Positions 1 to 10,102 are shown, counted from the first letter of the stretch. The stretch is 64,000 bases of DNA from Novosphingobium cyanobacteriorum (GCF_029436685.1 NZ_JAROCY010000019.1:20550-84549), one strand, 5' to 3'. Translations and numbers: made by a program. Notes: generated from the letters alone by a model not told the origin.

Positions 1-791
1 GTGCCCGTGTCTTCAGGATAGGTGAAATACTGTACCGAGCCATGATCGACTGTCGTATGCCCGGCGAGGCCCGTCCTTGGGAAGAGCGGGTACCAGTTCT
101 CGGTGCTGCCCGTTCCGAGGTTCAGCTTGAAGGTGTTGAATTCATCGGCAAAGACATTCTTGTACAGCTTGACCGGGTTGGAATAGACAAACGAAGACGA
201 GGTCAGGCTGGTGACCAGCGTGTTCTGGAAAATCACCTTGTTAGCGGGATCGATGGTCAGGACCGTATCCGCTCCTACCTGCTTCAAGGCAGAGCGGATC
301 TGCCAATAGGCGGTAAACTTGCCAAAGGCCTGCAGGTTGACCTTGTCGCCTGCGGAAAAGTCGGTGATCGTGTCGATCCCCTGGACGAAAAAGGTGTCAT
401 TGCCACCACCGCCCGTCAGTTCGTCGTTCCCTGCCCCACCATCGATGACGTTCTTGCCGACGCCGCCGACAATGATGTTGTCGAGGTCGTTGCCGATAGC
501 GCTGTTCGGCCCCTTGCCCATGAGAGTGAGGTTCTCGACATCGTCGGGCAAGGCATAGGTCCAGTAGGCCTTGACGCTGTCGATGCCCTCGCCCGTATCT
601 TCAAGGATGCGCACCTTGGTCGAAAATACGGTGTAGGTATCGTCACCGGCACCGCCCACGAGAGTCCCGAGACCCGTACCCGGCTTGCCATAGGCGATCA
701 GCGCGTCATTGCCCGATGTTCCCTTGAGCAACTGACCGTCGGTCGTTGCGGCAAAGGTGGTTGTCGGCGAGCCAGAAACCGGAAGTGCCAC
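1..791 (-). CDS. GH16-RTX secreted glycoside hydrolase, 5' part (cut by window edge)
   Basis: This is the N-terminal 263 residues of a secreted protein whose remainder lies left of the window. It starts with RTX-like Gly-Asp repeats (GGAGDDTYTV, GGAGNDELTGGGGNDTF) and then enters a family-16 glycoside hydrolase fold (FADEFNTFKLNLGTGS, HTTVDHGSVQYFTYP). It lines up over its whole visible length with the 1001- and 1717-residue GH16-RTX proteins at 59.0 and 48.0 kb; the catalytic ELDIVE site would lie just off the edge. The start is GTG at 791: a TGA lies in frame three codons upstream and GAGGGA sits five bases before the GTG. Likely substrate is an extracellular beta-glucan or the cell's own EPS (inference). 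Confidence 0.85.
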   Translation of the reverse strand, partial: MALPVSGSPTTTFAATTDGQLLKGTSGNDALIAYGKPGTGLGTLVGGAGDDTYTVFSTKVRILEDTGEGIDSVKAYWTYALPDDVENLTLMGKGPNSAIGNDLDNIIVGGVGKNVIDGGAGNDELTGGGGNDTFFVQGIDTITDFSAGDKVNLQAFGKFTAYWQIRSALKQVGADTVLTIDPANKVIFQNTLVTSLTSSSFVYSNPVKLYKNVFADEFNTFKLNLGTGSTENWYPLFPRTGLAGHTTVDHGSVQYFTYPEDTG

Positions 792-1228
792 GATCGTCCC
801 TCACAAGCCCAGGAGTCCTCGCCCGATCGCGTCGCAACCTCCCGGTCAGGGCTGCGCCCGCAGGCAGTTTTCCACAAGTCTACCGGCACAGTGCCGATAC
901 CCGTTCGAAAGGATGCCCTGGACAGAGCGACACTCTGCCCTGGCACCTTGAGGCTATGCAAAAGGCCCGAAACCCGCAGATTACGGGACCTCCCTATGGT
1001 TAACGTTTCATTGCACGGCAAGTGTTAACAAGCGGTTTCCCCCAACTAAGGTGAAGGTATCGACGCAGATTTCGTCGGCGGTGGCCGCTCGACGAACCTC
1101 AACAATCGCTCCGCCAGCGCGATAAACAGTCCGCGTGACGTCGGCGCTGACAGAAGGGCAACAACTTGTTGATACGCTACACGATCAGTCAGTAGCGCAG
1201 CTTGGACCGGATGGATCGCTGACCTTGC
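792..1228. other. Intergenic region with CtrA-like half-site
   Basis: No gene is supported here. It separates the end of the beta-helix/RTX gene from the start of the GH16-RTX gene and should hold the latter's promoter. On the minus strand it contains TTAACCAT (996-1003) and a second GTTAAC about 25 bases further upstream. Confidence 0.6.
996..1003 (-). promoter_or_regulatory. TTAACCAT half-site (CtrA-like)
   Basis: TTAACCAT on the minus strand, about 205 bases upstream of the GTG start at 791. This octamer is the half-site recognised by CtrA, the alphaproteobacterial cell-cycle regulator. Assignment is by motif only. Confidence 0.35.
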
Positions 1229-3799
1229 TTAAATCACGATGAAATCACTCAGGCTGAGGGCAGGCAGGTTGGCAAAATCGCCAACATGGCTCGCTCCGCG
1301 CCAGCCGACCCCGTCAGGATCGAACCACAGTGCGCCGCTCGAGGTATTGTACATCAGGGTCGGTGCGTTGCTGGTTGGGGTCGGGCGCGTACCCGAGACG
1401 AAGGAAAAGCTGCTGAGGCTCGCGACGCCATAGTCGGAGCCGGACAATACGACTTTGTCGATACCATGCTCGAAGTCCATGATCGTATCAGACGCGGCCG
1501 ACGGGGCGTCAAATACGAATTTGTCCGCGCCAGAGCCACCCGTCAGCTTGTCATAGCCAGCGCCGCCAGTGAGCACATCATTGCCCCATCCCCCGAAAAG
1601 GCGGTCGTTGTTGTTCCCACCGAAAAGCTGGTCCCAACCGGTTCCGCCGTACAATGTATCTGTGCCGCCTAGCCCGTACAGCAAATCATTCCCGCTGCCA
1701 CCGGACAAGGTGTTGACGCTGTCACTTCCAGTTATCTTGTCTGCAAATGCGCTACCGGTCAGGTTCTCGATCTGCTTGTAGACATCGCCCTTGGCGTCGC
1801 CGGTATTGGCCGAAGGGTTGATCAGGCTGGCCGTCAGGCCGCCTGACGCATTGGCATAGCTTGCCGTATCATTGCCCGCCCCGCCCATCAGAATGTCAGC
1901 GCCTGCACCTCCCGCGAGCACGTCGTTGCCGTCGTTGCCTGTCAGCGTATCGGCAACGGTACTGCCAATCAGAAGATCCGAGCTATCTGTGCCAAGGAGC
2001 ATAGCCGAGGTCGTCGTGCCAATCTGCAATGCATAACCGATAAGGTCCGAAAATGCTGCAGGGAGCTCCTTAGTGCCGATATCGGTCGAGGTGATCGTCC
2101 CGGCCTTGTCGAGACCCGTCGACGAGACGAACAGCGAGGTCGACAGGTTGGCGCTCGTCATTGTGCTCGCAGTAACGCCTTCGAGCCGGGCCATGGTCAC
2201 GTAATTGTCGACGCCACCATCCAGGTCGACCTGGAACAGGGTATCGGCCCCCGACTGGACAAAGCGGACATGGCCCAAGGTCGACTTCCAGCCGTAGTGG
2301 AAGAACATCTGCGACACATCGATGACATCGCCCCCAGCCCCGGCCTGGAAGTCCTTGATGACATCGCCCGCCTCGTTCACGTTGCGATAGGCGAAGCGGT
2401 CGCTGCTCGAGCCGCCGTAGAGCGTATCGCCTCCCTGCCCACCCCAGATCAGGTCCTTGCCGCCATTGCCATAAATGACATCGTCCCCGAGCGCGCCGAG
2501 CAGGCGATCGCCTATACTGCTGCCGACGATCTTTTCGTCGGTGGCAAAGGCGCCGACCTTGACGGTCGTGTCGGTAATCGAGGTCGAGGGATCGGTCGGC
2601 GAAATGGTGATCTTGTTCGAAAGAACTTCGAAATAGCTGTTGTCGATGGAATTGTCGGTGGCGTTGTTCTGCTTGAAATAGGCAAAACCGTAGTGTTCCT
2701 TGAGGTAGACATCCGAGACAGAAATGCGCTTGCCGTCCCCTTCGCCATACTCGAAGAATAGGATTCCTCGCTCGTTGCCCGAACCGCTGACATTGGCAAA
2801 AGTGTTGTCAACTCCGCGCCCGCCCATCACACCGTAGCTGTCAAAGACAAGGCTGTCGGTCGTGACATTGTAACGGCCCTCGCTGTGCCACGAAAAGGCA
2901 AAGGATGTCGTTTCTACGGCGACCACGTTGGAGACGGTCATCCCGAAATCGGCACCGTACTTCGACGGGTTGACGTGTGTCGCCCACAGGCCGACGGCAT
3001 TGTCATCGGTCGCATGGCGCACCTTCTCGGCGTAGAAGCCATCGACCGTGGTACCAGTCGAACTCGCCGAGTGGACGCCGTAGCCGAAGTGGCCGTTGGC
3101 TGGATCATCCGTAAGATTGATCGCTGCGGACTGCGTGACCTTCCCGTTGACGCAATCGACGAAATTGATGCCCATCGAGTTGCCATCGCGGACCACGACC
3201 TTGTCGATGGTGGCATCGACCGTGCTGCGCAGGTCGATCAGATTGTTGGTCCAGGTTGGGTGGCTCTGGTCGCCACGCACCGTGCCGTTCGTGACCACAG
3301 CCTTGCCGCTCTCGTAGGCCGAAGCGCGCACATTGGTCTTGTAAAGCGCGGCGTAGTGAAGATCACCTTCGAGCGTGAGGGTATTGCCGTTGACGGCAAC
3401 GACCTTCATCGCCTGGCCAAGCCTTGTTGCCGCGCCCTGGTCGTCGGGAATCTCGTCATCGGAATAGATCTTGACGAAGTCACCGACCTTGACATTCGAA
3501 GCTCCGGAATACGCCACCGTGACCTGTCCGCCCGATAGGCTCCCGATCTTGGCGGAAACGCCATCGACGTGGCCACCCTGAACGCTCAGAACAGTTGCGT
3601 CACCGGCCTGTTGCAGGGTTGCACCGTTGAGGTCGACGGTCACCGACCGGTTGCTCACATCGAGCGAAAGCCCCTCTCGGACTTGAATAACGGCGTCCTT
3701 GGGCAGGATGATCGTGTCACCATCCCTGGCTTTGTCGAATGCAGCCTGAATTGTGGATTCAGTCGCGCCCGCAGGGAGCGTGATGGTGGTTCCGGCCAT
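1229..3799 (-). CDS. Beta-helix/RTX secreted protein (856 aa)
   Basis: Residues 1-420 form a right-handed parallel beta-helix of the pectate-lyase/epimerase type. RTX nonapeptides follow at about 424-464 and again at 603-764, with a serralysin-like beta-roll stretch (SSDRFAYRNVNEAGDVIKDF) between them. The protein ends LSDFIVI, the Asp-plus-hydrophobic tail typical of type I secretion substrates. There is no Sec signal. Motifs shared with the 36.8-kb and 50.0-kb paralogues are VRDGNSMG (203), GYGVHSASS (239), RHATDDNAVG (261) and SWHSEGR (303). I infer an extracellular polysaccharide lyase or epimerase; the AlgE-type catalytic signature is not visible. The start ATG at 3799 fits the N-termini of both paralogues. 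Confidence 0.85.
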   Translation of the reverse strand: MAGTTITLPAGATESTIQAAFDKARDGDTIILPKDAVIQVREGLSLDVSNRSVTVDLNGATLQQAGDATVLSVQGGHVDGVSAKIGSLSGGQVTVAYSGASNVKVGDFVKIYSDDEIPDDQGAATRLGQAMKVVAVNGNTLTLEGDLHYAALYKTNVRASAYESGKAVVTNGTVRGDQSHPTWTNNLIDLRSTVDATIDKVVVRDGNSMGINFVDCVNGKVTQSAAINLTDDPANGHFGYGVHSASSTGTTVDGFYAEKVRHATDDNAVGLWATHVNPSKYGADFGMTVSNVVAVETTSFAFSWHSEGRYNVTTDSLVFDSYGVMGGRGVDNTFANVSGSGNERGILFFEYGEGDGKRISVSDVYLKEHYGFAYFKQNNATDNSIDNSYFEVLSNKITISPTDPSTSITDTTVKVGAFATDEKIVGSSIGDRLLGALGDDVIYGNGGKDLIWGGQGGDTLYGGSSSDRFAYRNVNEAGDVIKDFQAGAGGDVIDVSQMFFHYGWKSTLGHVRFVQSGADTLFQVDLDGGVDNYVTMARLEGVTASTMTSANLSTSLFVSSTGLDKAGTITSTDIGTKELPAAFSDLIGYALQIGTTTSAMLLGTDSSDLLIGSTVADTLTGNDGNDVLAGGAGADILMGGAGNDTASYANASGGLTASLINPSANTGDAKGDVYKQIENLTGSAFADKITGSDSVNTLSGGSGNDLLYGLGGTDTLYGGTGWDQLFGGNNNDRLFGGWGNDVLTGGAGYDKLTGGSGADKFVFDAPSAASDTIMDFEHGIDKVVLSGSDYGVASLSSFSFVSGTRPTPTSNAPTLMYNTSSGALWFDPDGVGWRGASHVGDFANLPALSLSDFIVI

Positions 3800-4323
3800 A
3801 AGGTGTACGATCCGATTTTTTGTAGTTTTCTAGTATGCAGGATGCGTCTTGTGCGCTGCACCGTTAACTATCATTGCGGATTCCCTTACGGCAAGTTCGG
3901 CCCGCCGCGCCCAAATCACCGGCTATCGCAGGAATGGCCATAATCGGGTGAAACGAATTAGAAGGGGCTCGTCGGAGGCCTTGCATATGCTATGCTGCAG
4001 TGCGAAAGATCACGGCGCAACGAGGACGCTCTAGCCAATGAATCCAGGAGCCATATGCTCAACGCAATCCCGCAGCCGCCGATCGCTTGCGGATGTGCCG
4101 ACCGTCACAGAACGCTTTCATTCTTGGGGCTACGCTATGACTGGAACGGAACAACCGATGCGGGTTTGTGGATAACGGATAATTAACCATATCATGTAAG
4201 ATCGGGTTGGCCAGGAACCGTCTTCTGGCTCAACGCTGGTCGAAGCGCGAAACGAAGCTGCTGATGGCTGCTTCGAAGATACGAATGTGCAATGGCACGG
4301 CTCGGCGGCGACAGGGGTATGGA
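3800..4323. other. Divergent intergenic region
   Basis: Lies between the minus-strand beta-helix/RTX gene and the plus-strand EPS operon, so it should carry promoters in both directions. A GTTAAC lies about 70 bases upstream of the minus gene and a TTAACCAT at 4183-4190 upstream of the plus gene. Short reading frames here have no recognisable content. Confidence 0.55.
4183..4190 (+). promoter_or_regulatory. TTAACCAT half-site (CtrA-like)
   Basis: Octamer TTAACCAT about 135 bases upstream of the chosen start of the sugar-phosphate transferase. Same motif as at 996, 40317 and 48152. Function inferred from motif only. Confidence 0.35.
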
Positions 4324-5727
4324 ATGTTGGGGCTCATGAGCGACCAGGCGACGTTCAACGGTATGACGAGCGCGAGTACCGCGTCGACGCGCAAGGGTCA
4401 CAGCAAGGCACTGCTGCGTGCGCGGCTCGCATTTGCGCTATTGCCGCTGGATTTTCTGGCGATCGCGATCGGTTTTTCGGCAAGCAGCCTGACCCGCTTC
4501 GGCACGTCCTGGTCAAATGACTCAAGCGTACTCGTCATCGCCACACTGCTGCTTTACCTGATCTGTGGTTCGGCCATGCGCGCCTACTCTGGCATGGTGC
4601 TCGTTTCCCACACCTACACCGTCAGCCGCTCGATCGGCGCGCTCGCGATCGCTTCGGTGACGCTTGCCACCCTGCTGTTCCTGCTGAAGGCCGGTGAGCG
4701 CTTTTCGCGCATCGAAGTCGCCATAGGCATGCTGTACGCCGCCCTGGCCCTGGTTGTGATCCGGCTTCTCTACGTGCGCTACAGCCGGGTACGCCTTGAA
4801 GGCGCACTCTATTCCGAACTCGTCTTGCGTGACGGCGTGTTGGGATCGCCGCAGCGCGCCGTTCCGGCCATCGACGTCGCAGCCTACTTCAACGTCGACT
4901 GCCCTGGTCCCGAAGACTATGACCGCCTGGCGCAGGTTCTGGGGCAAGTCGATCGCGTGATCGTCGAGTGCCCTGCCGAGCGTCGCGCAGCCTGGGCTCA
5001 TGTGCTCAAAGGCATGAATGTCCACGCCGAGGTCGTCGCGCCTGAACTGTCGGACTTTCATCCTATGGGCATCGGCCGCTTCGCCAACAGTCCGACGCTT
5101 GTGATCGCCCAAGGCCCCCTGGGCCTGCGCGACCGGTTGATGAAGCGCCTGTTCGACACCGTGTTTTCAGGTCTGGCGGTGCTGTTCTTTTCACCACTGC
5201 TGATTTTTGTCGCGCTCGCGATCAAGCTCGACAGCGAAGGCCCGGTGTTCTTCCGCCAGCCACGCATCGGCCGGCAGAACCGAATCTTCTATGTCTTCAA
5301 GTTCCGTTCGATGCACGTCAACCAACTCGACCACGGGGGGACCAGATCCACCCAGCGGGGCGATCCGCGTGTGACGCGGGTTGGCCGTATCATCCGCGCA
5401 ACCAGCATCGACGAGCTGCCGCAGCTGTTCAATGTCCTGAAGGGCGACATGAGCGTCGTGGGCCCTCGCCCACATGCCATCCATTCGACAGCCGAAGACC
5501 TGCTTTTCTGGGACATCGATTCCCGCTATTGGCAGCGCCACGCCTGCAAGCCCGGCATTACCGGCCTCGCGCAGGTCAAGGGCTTTCGCGGCGCGACCAA
5601 CTACAAGCGCGACTTGACCGACCGCGTCACCGCAGATCTGGAATACCTGGCGCGGTGGACGCTGTGGAACGATATCCTCATCATCATGCGCACCTTCGCG
5701 GTGCTGGTCCATAAGAACGCGTATTGA
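4324..5727 (+). CDS. Undecaprenyl-phosphate sugar-1-phosphate transferase
   Basis: Polyprenyl glycosylphosphotransferase that starts EPS synthesis by moving a sugar phosphate from a nucleotide sugar to undecaprenyl phosphate at the inner membrane. The N-terminal half has several membrane segments (for example FALLPLDFLAIAIGF) and a degenerate Rossmann-like region. The C-terminal catalytic domain runs from about residue 270 to 467: the re-entrant membrane helix after LMKRLFDTVF, then KFRSMH (about 326), SIDELPQLFNVLKGDMS, VVGPRPH (about 378) and KPGITGLAQV (about 409). The frame is open from a TTG at 4207, but ATG 4324 is preferred (AGGGG upstream); ATG 4336 is possible. First gene of the EPS operon. 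Related sphingan enzymes (SpsB type) transfer glucose-1-phosphate; the sugar here is not determined. Confidence 0.9.
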   Translation: MLGLMSDQATFNGMTSASTASTRKGHSKALLRARLAFALLPLDFLAIAIGFSASSLTRFGTSWSNDSSVLVIATLLLYLICGSAMRAYSGMVLVSHTYTVSRSIGALAIASVTLATLLFLLKAGERFSRIEVAIGMLYAALALVVIRLLYVRYSRVRLEGALYSELVLRDGVLGSPQRAVPAIDVAAYFNVDCPGPEDYDRLAQVLGQVDRVIVECPAERRAAWAHVLKGMNVHAEVVAPELSDFHPMGIGRFANSPTLVIAQGPLGLRDRLMKRLFDTVFSGLAVLFFSPLLIFVALAIKLDSEGPVFFRQPRIGRQNRIFYVFKFRSMHVNQLDHGGTRSTQRGDPRVTRVGRIIRATSIDELPQLFNVLKGDMSVVGPRPHAIHSTAEDLLFWDIDSRYWQRHACKPGITGLAQVKGFRGATNYKRDLTDRVTADLEYLARWTLWNDILIIMRTFAVLVHKNAY

Positions 5728-5990
5728 CAGAATGCAAGCAAGCTGACGCCGAAGTTGCGCGCTGAAGAATCGTCGCGACAATTGCGGCAAACTGTCCTTG
5801 ATCGTGTGCTGCCGATCTGCCGAATGTATGTACTGCTCGGACAGTATTGACGTCGACCCGACAGGCAGCCCGGGACTTTCATGAATCCGGTTGCGCTACC
5901 GCACTGCAACATGCTTAATGGCTTTTCCGGTCGAAGCGGCTTCACGCTTTGATTCTGGTTGGTCGGATTATGCGGTGGGGGACGACACGG

Positions 5991-6677
5991 ATGCGGTGGC
6001 TGCGCTGGGTCTTGGTGATTTGCCTGGCGATGACGGCGGCGTCATGCGCAACTCCTGACGTGCTTCCTCGCGGAGAAAGTGCCTACGAGCTGATGCCGAC
6101 GCCCGAGGCGCACGTCCCTGTGCAGGACTACCGGATAGGTCCGCTGGATACGGTTTCGATCACGGTATTCCAGGAGCCGGATCTCAGCGTCAAGGATGTC
6201 GTAGTTGAGGCATCCGGCACACTCTCCCTGCCCCTTCTCGGCAAAACGCAGGTCGCCGGACTTACCACGTCGGAGTTGGCGGCTGACCTCCAGGCCAAGT
6301 ATGGTGCCCGGTACGTACGTAATCCCCAGGTGAATGTCACCATCACCAATCCTGTCTCGCAGCAGGTGACCGTGGAGGGCAACGTCATTCAACCGGGCAG
6401 CTATCCGGTTGCAGGCCGTATGACCCTGCTTCGCGCGCTTGCATCGGCGCGCGGTCCTACCCGCATGGCAGCCTTGGACGAAGTGGTCGTGTTCCGGGTT
6501 GTGAACGGTCAGCGCATGGGCGCCCTGTTCGACGTGAATGCCATTCGCAAGGGTCGGGCGCCTGATCCTCAGATCATGGGCGATGACATGGTCATCGTGG
6601 GCTTCAACGCAGTGAAGGGCGCCTATCGCGACTTCCTGCAGACCGCTCCGGTCTTCGCTATCTTCAGGAATTTTTGA
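5991..6677 (+). CDS. Outer-membrane polysaccharide export protein (Wza/OPX family)
   Basis: Lipoprotein of the OPX family that forms or gates the outer-membrane exit for capsule or EPS. A short hydrophobic signal ends in AMTAASC, giving a lipid-modified cysteine. The poly-export domain follows (DYRIGPLDTVSITVF...), then an SLBB domain (VTVEGNVIQPGSYPV). At 228 residues it is shorter than E. coli Wza, like many alphaproteobacterial members that lack the C-terminal helix barrel. ATG 5991 is preferred because GGGGGA lies seven bases upstream; ATG 5970 is in frame too. The stop is one base from the GTG of the Wzc-like gene, so the two are co-translated partners. Confidence 0.9.
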   Translation: MRWLRWVLVICLAMTAASCATPDVLPRGESAYELMPTPEAHVPVQDYRIGPLDTVSITVFQEPDLSVKDVVVEASGTLSLPLLGKTQVAGLTTSELAADLQAKYGARYVRNPQVNVTITNPVSQQVTVEGNVIQPGSYPVAGRMTLLRALASARGPTRMAALDEVVVFRVVNGQRMGALFDVNAIRKGRAPDPQIMGDDMVIVGFNAVKGAYRDFLQTAPVFAIFRNF

Positions 6678-6678
6678 C

Positions 6679-8880
6679 GTGGACGCCACGACACAGGGAA
6701 AAGGCGCTGGACTAAACCGGGGTGTGGCCCCGGACAGCTATCTCGAATACGACGATAGCGGCGACATCAGTTTCGCCGATATCCAGCGCAGGCTTTTCTG
6801 GCTGGCCGATGCACTTTGGCGTGGTCGCTGGATAGTCTTGGCCATCGTGGCCGCCGCTCTCGCCCTGGGCATGATCGGGACCTTGCTGATAACTCCGCGC
6901 TATACCTCGACCGGCAGCGTGCAGATTGATCAGCAGACCGAGCGCGTTTTGGGCACCGAGGATCAGGAGCCGGCGCAGGCTTACCAGGACGCCGATCGGT
7001 TCCTGCAGACCAATGTCGAAGTCCTCCAGAGCCGTGCCACGGCCATCAGGGTGGCGCAGTCCCTCAACCTGTTTGCGGGCGACACATTCATCGACACCAT
7101 GGGTGAGCGCGTAACGGTGCGCGATGGGGAGGACCCGCAACTTGTCCACCGTGACAAGGTGCTGGATCTGCTGCACGATAACCTGAAAGTCGACCTCCCG
7201 GTCAACTCCCGCATCGCAAACATCAGCTTCACTAGCCCTGACCCTAAGCTTTCCGCGCGGATCGCCAATGCCTTTGCCGACAACTTCATCACCGGCAATC
7301 TGCAGCGCAAGTTCAACAGCACGTCCTACGCACGCACGTTTCTCGAGAAACAGCTGGTACCTGCACGCGAGCGCCTGGAGACGTCCGAACGGGCACTGAT
7401 CGCCTATGCGAGAAGCGCCGGCCTCATCGATATCCAGGGGGCCGATGGGCAGAAGGATCAGGGAAGTTCCAATTCCACCACCCTGTCGAGCCTGGTGGAA
7501 CTGAACAACGCCCTCTCGAACGCGACGGCCAATCGCATCGCCACAGAGGAGAGACTGCGCGTGGCGCTTGGCACACCTTCAGGCGCCCTGCCCGAAGTAT
7601 ACAGCAATCTCGGGCTGCAGAACCTTGTCAACGCGCGCGCACTCAAGAACGCGGAGCTTCAGGACGAACTCAAACGGCACAAGGAGGATTATCCCAGTGT
7701 CGTGCAGGCACGTGCCCAGATCGCTGAACTTGACCGGCAGATCCATCAAAGTGACAGCAACATCCGTCGCTCGCTCAGGGACCAGTTTGAAACCGCGCGC
7801 CGCCAGGAACAGGCGCTTTCGTCCCAAGTCGATGCGATCAAGGCCGCCGCGCTCGCGGAAAAGGACCGATCGGTCCAATACAATACGCTGCGCAGGGACC
7901 TTGATTCGAACCGCGCCATGTATGAAGCGCTGCTTCAGCGCTACAAGGAAGTCAGCGCGGCGTCTGGCATTGCTGCAAACAATATATCGGTGGTTGATCG
8001 GGCAGACCCAAGCCTCAAGCCAACGTCACCCAAACTTATCCTGAACCTTGCCATCGCGGCCATACTCGGCTTGCTTCTGGCATCTGCAACCGTGATAGCT
8101 CGCGAACTCTTCGATGACCGCATCCAGGACAGTCTCGATGCCGAGCGCAAGTTTGGCATCCCGACCATCGGGCTGATTCCACAGTTCGGTGCGGAATCCT
8201 CGGCCAGCCAGGAGCTTGGCCGCGCTCGGTCCGCGGTAAGCGAAGCCTATCAGTCGGCGGCCACGGCGGTCCTGCTCAGCAGCGCTACCGTCACGCCCAA
8301 GGTGCTGATGGTGACGAGCTCGCAGCCCGGAGAAGGCAAGTCTTCGAGCACAATCGGCCTCGCAAGCGCCTTCGCCCGCCTCAACAAGAAAACCCTGCTG
8401 ATCGAATGCGATCTGCGTAGACCGTCCCTGCAAAGTCGGCTTGCCGGCATCGGAAGCGATTCCTCGGGACCCGGGCTGTGCGAGTATCTGGCACGGCAGG
8501 CGAGCAGTCCAAAAGTGTACCATCATGAGCTTCTTCGCTTTGACTATGTTCTTGCCGGCGTGACGCCACCAGACCCTGTCCAACTCCTTGGCTCCCCTTT
8601 GCTGGCGGAACTGGTCCGCGAATATGGCAAGAAGTATGACCAGATTGTGCTCGATGGCCCGCCAGTCCTGGGTCTGGCCGATACACCAATCCTTGCCTCC
8701 AACAGTGATGGTGTCCTGTTTGTCGTAGAGGCCAACCGATCGCACCGCGGTCGGGCAAAAACTGCCCTAGCCCGTGCACGTCGCTTCGACGCTCCGCTGA
8801 TTGGTACAATCGTGACCAAGATGCGGGTGAGCGTCTGGTCCGGCTATGGTTATGACGTCGAATACTACAGCTACGCCTGA
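6679..8880 (+). CDS. Wzc-like polysaccharide co-polymerase / tyrosine kinase
   Basis: Inner-membrane chain-length regulator fused to a bacterial tyrosine kinase. A Wzz-type N-terminus with a membrane helix (about 49-71) is followed by a long periplasmic coiled-coil region (about 205-440) and a second helix (about 453-474). The cytoplasmic kinase has Walker A SQPGEGKSS (548-556), Walker A' LLIECDLRRP (573-582) and Walker B QIVLDGPP (655-662). The C-terminus YGYDVEYYSYA carries a cluster of tyrosines, the usual autophosphorylation tail. Start is GTG 6679 with AGGA upstream. In BY-kinase systems cycling of tail phosphorylation controls polymer length together with the OPX protein encoded just upstream. 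Confidence 0.93.
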   Translation: MDATTQGKGAGLNRGVAPDSYLEYDDSGDISFADIQRRLFWLADALWRGRWIVLAIVAAALALGMIGTLLITPRYTSTGSVQIDQQTERVLGTEDQEPAQAYQDADRFLQTNVEVLQSRATAIRVAQSLNLFAGDTFIDTMGERVTVRDGEDPQLVHRDKVLDLLHDNLKVDLPVNSRIANISFTSPDPKLSARIANAFADNFITGNLQRKFNSTSYARTFLEKQLVPARERLETSERALIAYARSAGLIDIQGADGQKDQGSSNSTTLSSLVELNNALSNATANRIATEERLRVALGTPSGALPEVYSNLGLQNLVNARALKNAELQDELKRHKEDYPSVVQARAQIAELDRQIHQSDSNIRRSLRDQFETARRQEQALSSQVDAIKAAALAEKDRSVQYNTLRRDLDSNRAMYEALLQRYKEVSAASGIAANNISVVDRADPSLKPTSPKLILNLAIAAILGLLLASATVIARELFDDRIQDSLDAERKFGIPTIGLIPQFGAESSASQELGRARSAVSEAYQSAATAVLLSSATVTPKVLMVTSSQPGEGKSSSTIGLASAFARLNKKTLLIECDLRRPSLQSRLAGIGSDSSGPGLCEYLARQASSPKVYHHELLRFDYVLAGVTPPDPVQLLGSPLLAELVREYGKKYDQIVLDGPPVLGLADTPILASNSDGVLFVVEANRSHRGRAKTALARARRFDAPLIGTIVTKMRVSVWSGYGYDVEYYSYA

Positions 8881-10102
8881 GCAATCCGGACGAAGCAATC
8901 GGGGGTTCGGTGCTTTTGCACTCCGGGTCGCTGCAACCGTTGGCATCGCGTGTGGAGCAGTTCTTGTAGTACGCTACTGGAGCGACTATTACGCGCAGCA
9001 GGATCCAAGCTGTCGTGACGAGCCGGCACCCTTTGCATTTCAGGCCCAGACACTCGCGGAAATCGCCATGCAATGTCTCGGCGACGGGGAAATCCGCAAA
9101 GCGCAAGATCTTGCATTGACCGCATTGAAGCGGCAACCGATGAACCAAATGGCTATGGCTGTTCTGGGCTCGGCCGAAGACCTCAAGGGGGACCGGCAGA
9201 AGGCCGATGCCTGGTTCAGGAGCGCAAGCGCCCTTGGACATCGGGACTACACAGTTGAGACATACTGGGCTCAGCGATCGCTTGAACGTGGCGACCTGGT
9301 AGGAGCAGCCGCACACATCGATGCCCTCTTGAGAGCCGGATGGAAAGGCGATCCGGTCAAGGACCTGGCTCTACAGCTGGAGAATATCCCCGCCGGACGC
9401 ATGCAGCTTGTGAGAGTCATGATCCCAACCTCTCCTTGGGCGGTCGGGTATCTTTCGACCGTTTCGGACTTAACGCCATCGCAACTAGCCGCCCGCCGCG
9501 ATACCCTGCTGCTCATCGCGGATGTGCCGGCTGCGCTGATCGAATCCGAAAAGCTGCGCCTGGCTGTGCCAACGATCGAAGCTTTGTACCGCGCCAAGCG
9601 ATTCGAAGAAGCACTCTCGCTTCGCAACAAGTTTCCACCGTTCGGGCCACCTGCAGGAATTCGCGATCCCCTCTTCAAGGGATTGGCCAGTGAACCAACC
9701 GGACCGTTCGACTGGAAGCGTGGCAATGACGCTGGGCTAGATTTGCAGGTTGGCAAGGGTTCTGCCGGACAATCTGGCTTGATCCTGAGCGCCGTCGACC
9801 CAGGGCGCTATATCGTCGCTACTCAAACAGTGCGATTGTTGCCGGGTACGCATCAGCTAGTTTTGGCAGGTCGGAGCCCATCGGACGCCAAAGCCGTGCT
9901 CGTGGTCAAGATGGAGGGACTGGAGAACGGCGAAAAGCTGAACCCATTATCCATGCGGGCACCAAACGAAGATGCTCCAAGCAAGGCCGGATTCGCAGTT
10001 TCAGGGAAAGACCGCTACTTCAGGATGGTCCTGTCTGTCGAATGGAGTGATGGCGACGCCACACCAGTCGAGGTCTCATCTATTTCCGAGAATGTTCAAT
10101 GA
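8846..10102 (+). CDS. Membrane-anchored TPR-like protein of the EPS operon
   Basis: Not a recognised named family. One N-terminal membrane helix (FALRVAATVGIACGAVLVV, about 24-42) precedes a mostly periplasmic body. Residues about 65-170 look like degenerate tetratricopeptide repeats (ALTALKRQPMNQMAMAVLGSAEDLKGDRQKA). The C-terminal part looks beta-rich. The start overlaps the last 35 bases of the Wzc-like gene, and its stop overlaps the next start by four bases (ATGA), so it is translationally coupled on both sides. A scaffolding role in the export machine is inferred from position. ATG 8852 is an alternative start. Confidence 0.75.
   Translation: MVMTSNTTATPEQSGRSNRGFGAFALRVAATVGIACGAVLVVRYWSDYYAQQDPSCRDEPAPFAFQAQTLAEIAMQCLGDGEIRKAQDLALTALKRQPMNQMAMAVLGSAEDLKGDRQKADAWFRSASALGHRDYTVETYWAQRSLERGDLVGAAAHIDALLRAGWKGDPVKDLALQLENIPAGRMQLVRVMIPTSPWAVGYLSTVSDLTPSQLAARRDTLLLIADVPAALIESEKLRLAVPTIEALYRAKRFEEALSLRNKFPPFGPPAGIRDPLFKGLASEPTGPFDWKRGNDAGLDLQVGKGSAGQSGLILSAVDPGRYIVATQTVRLLPGTHQLVLAGRSPSDAKAVLVVKMEGLENGEKLNPLSMRAPNEDAPSKAGFAVSGKDRYFRMVLSVEWSDGDATPVEVSSISENVQ

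Noticed and set aside
1229..3799. AlgE-type mannuronan C5-epimerase
   Set aside because: Fold and RTX tail are similar, but the AlgE catalytic signature is not visible, so no such name is given.
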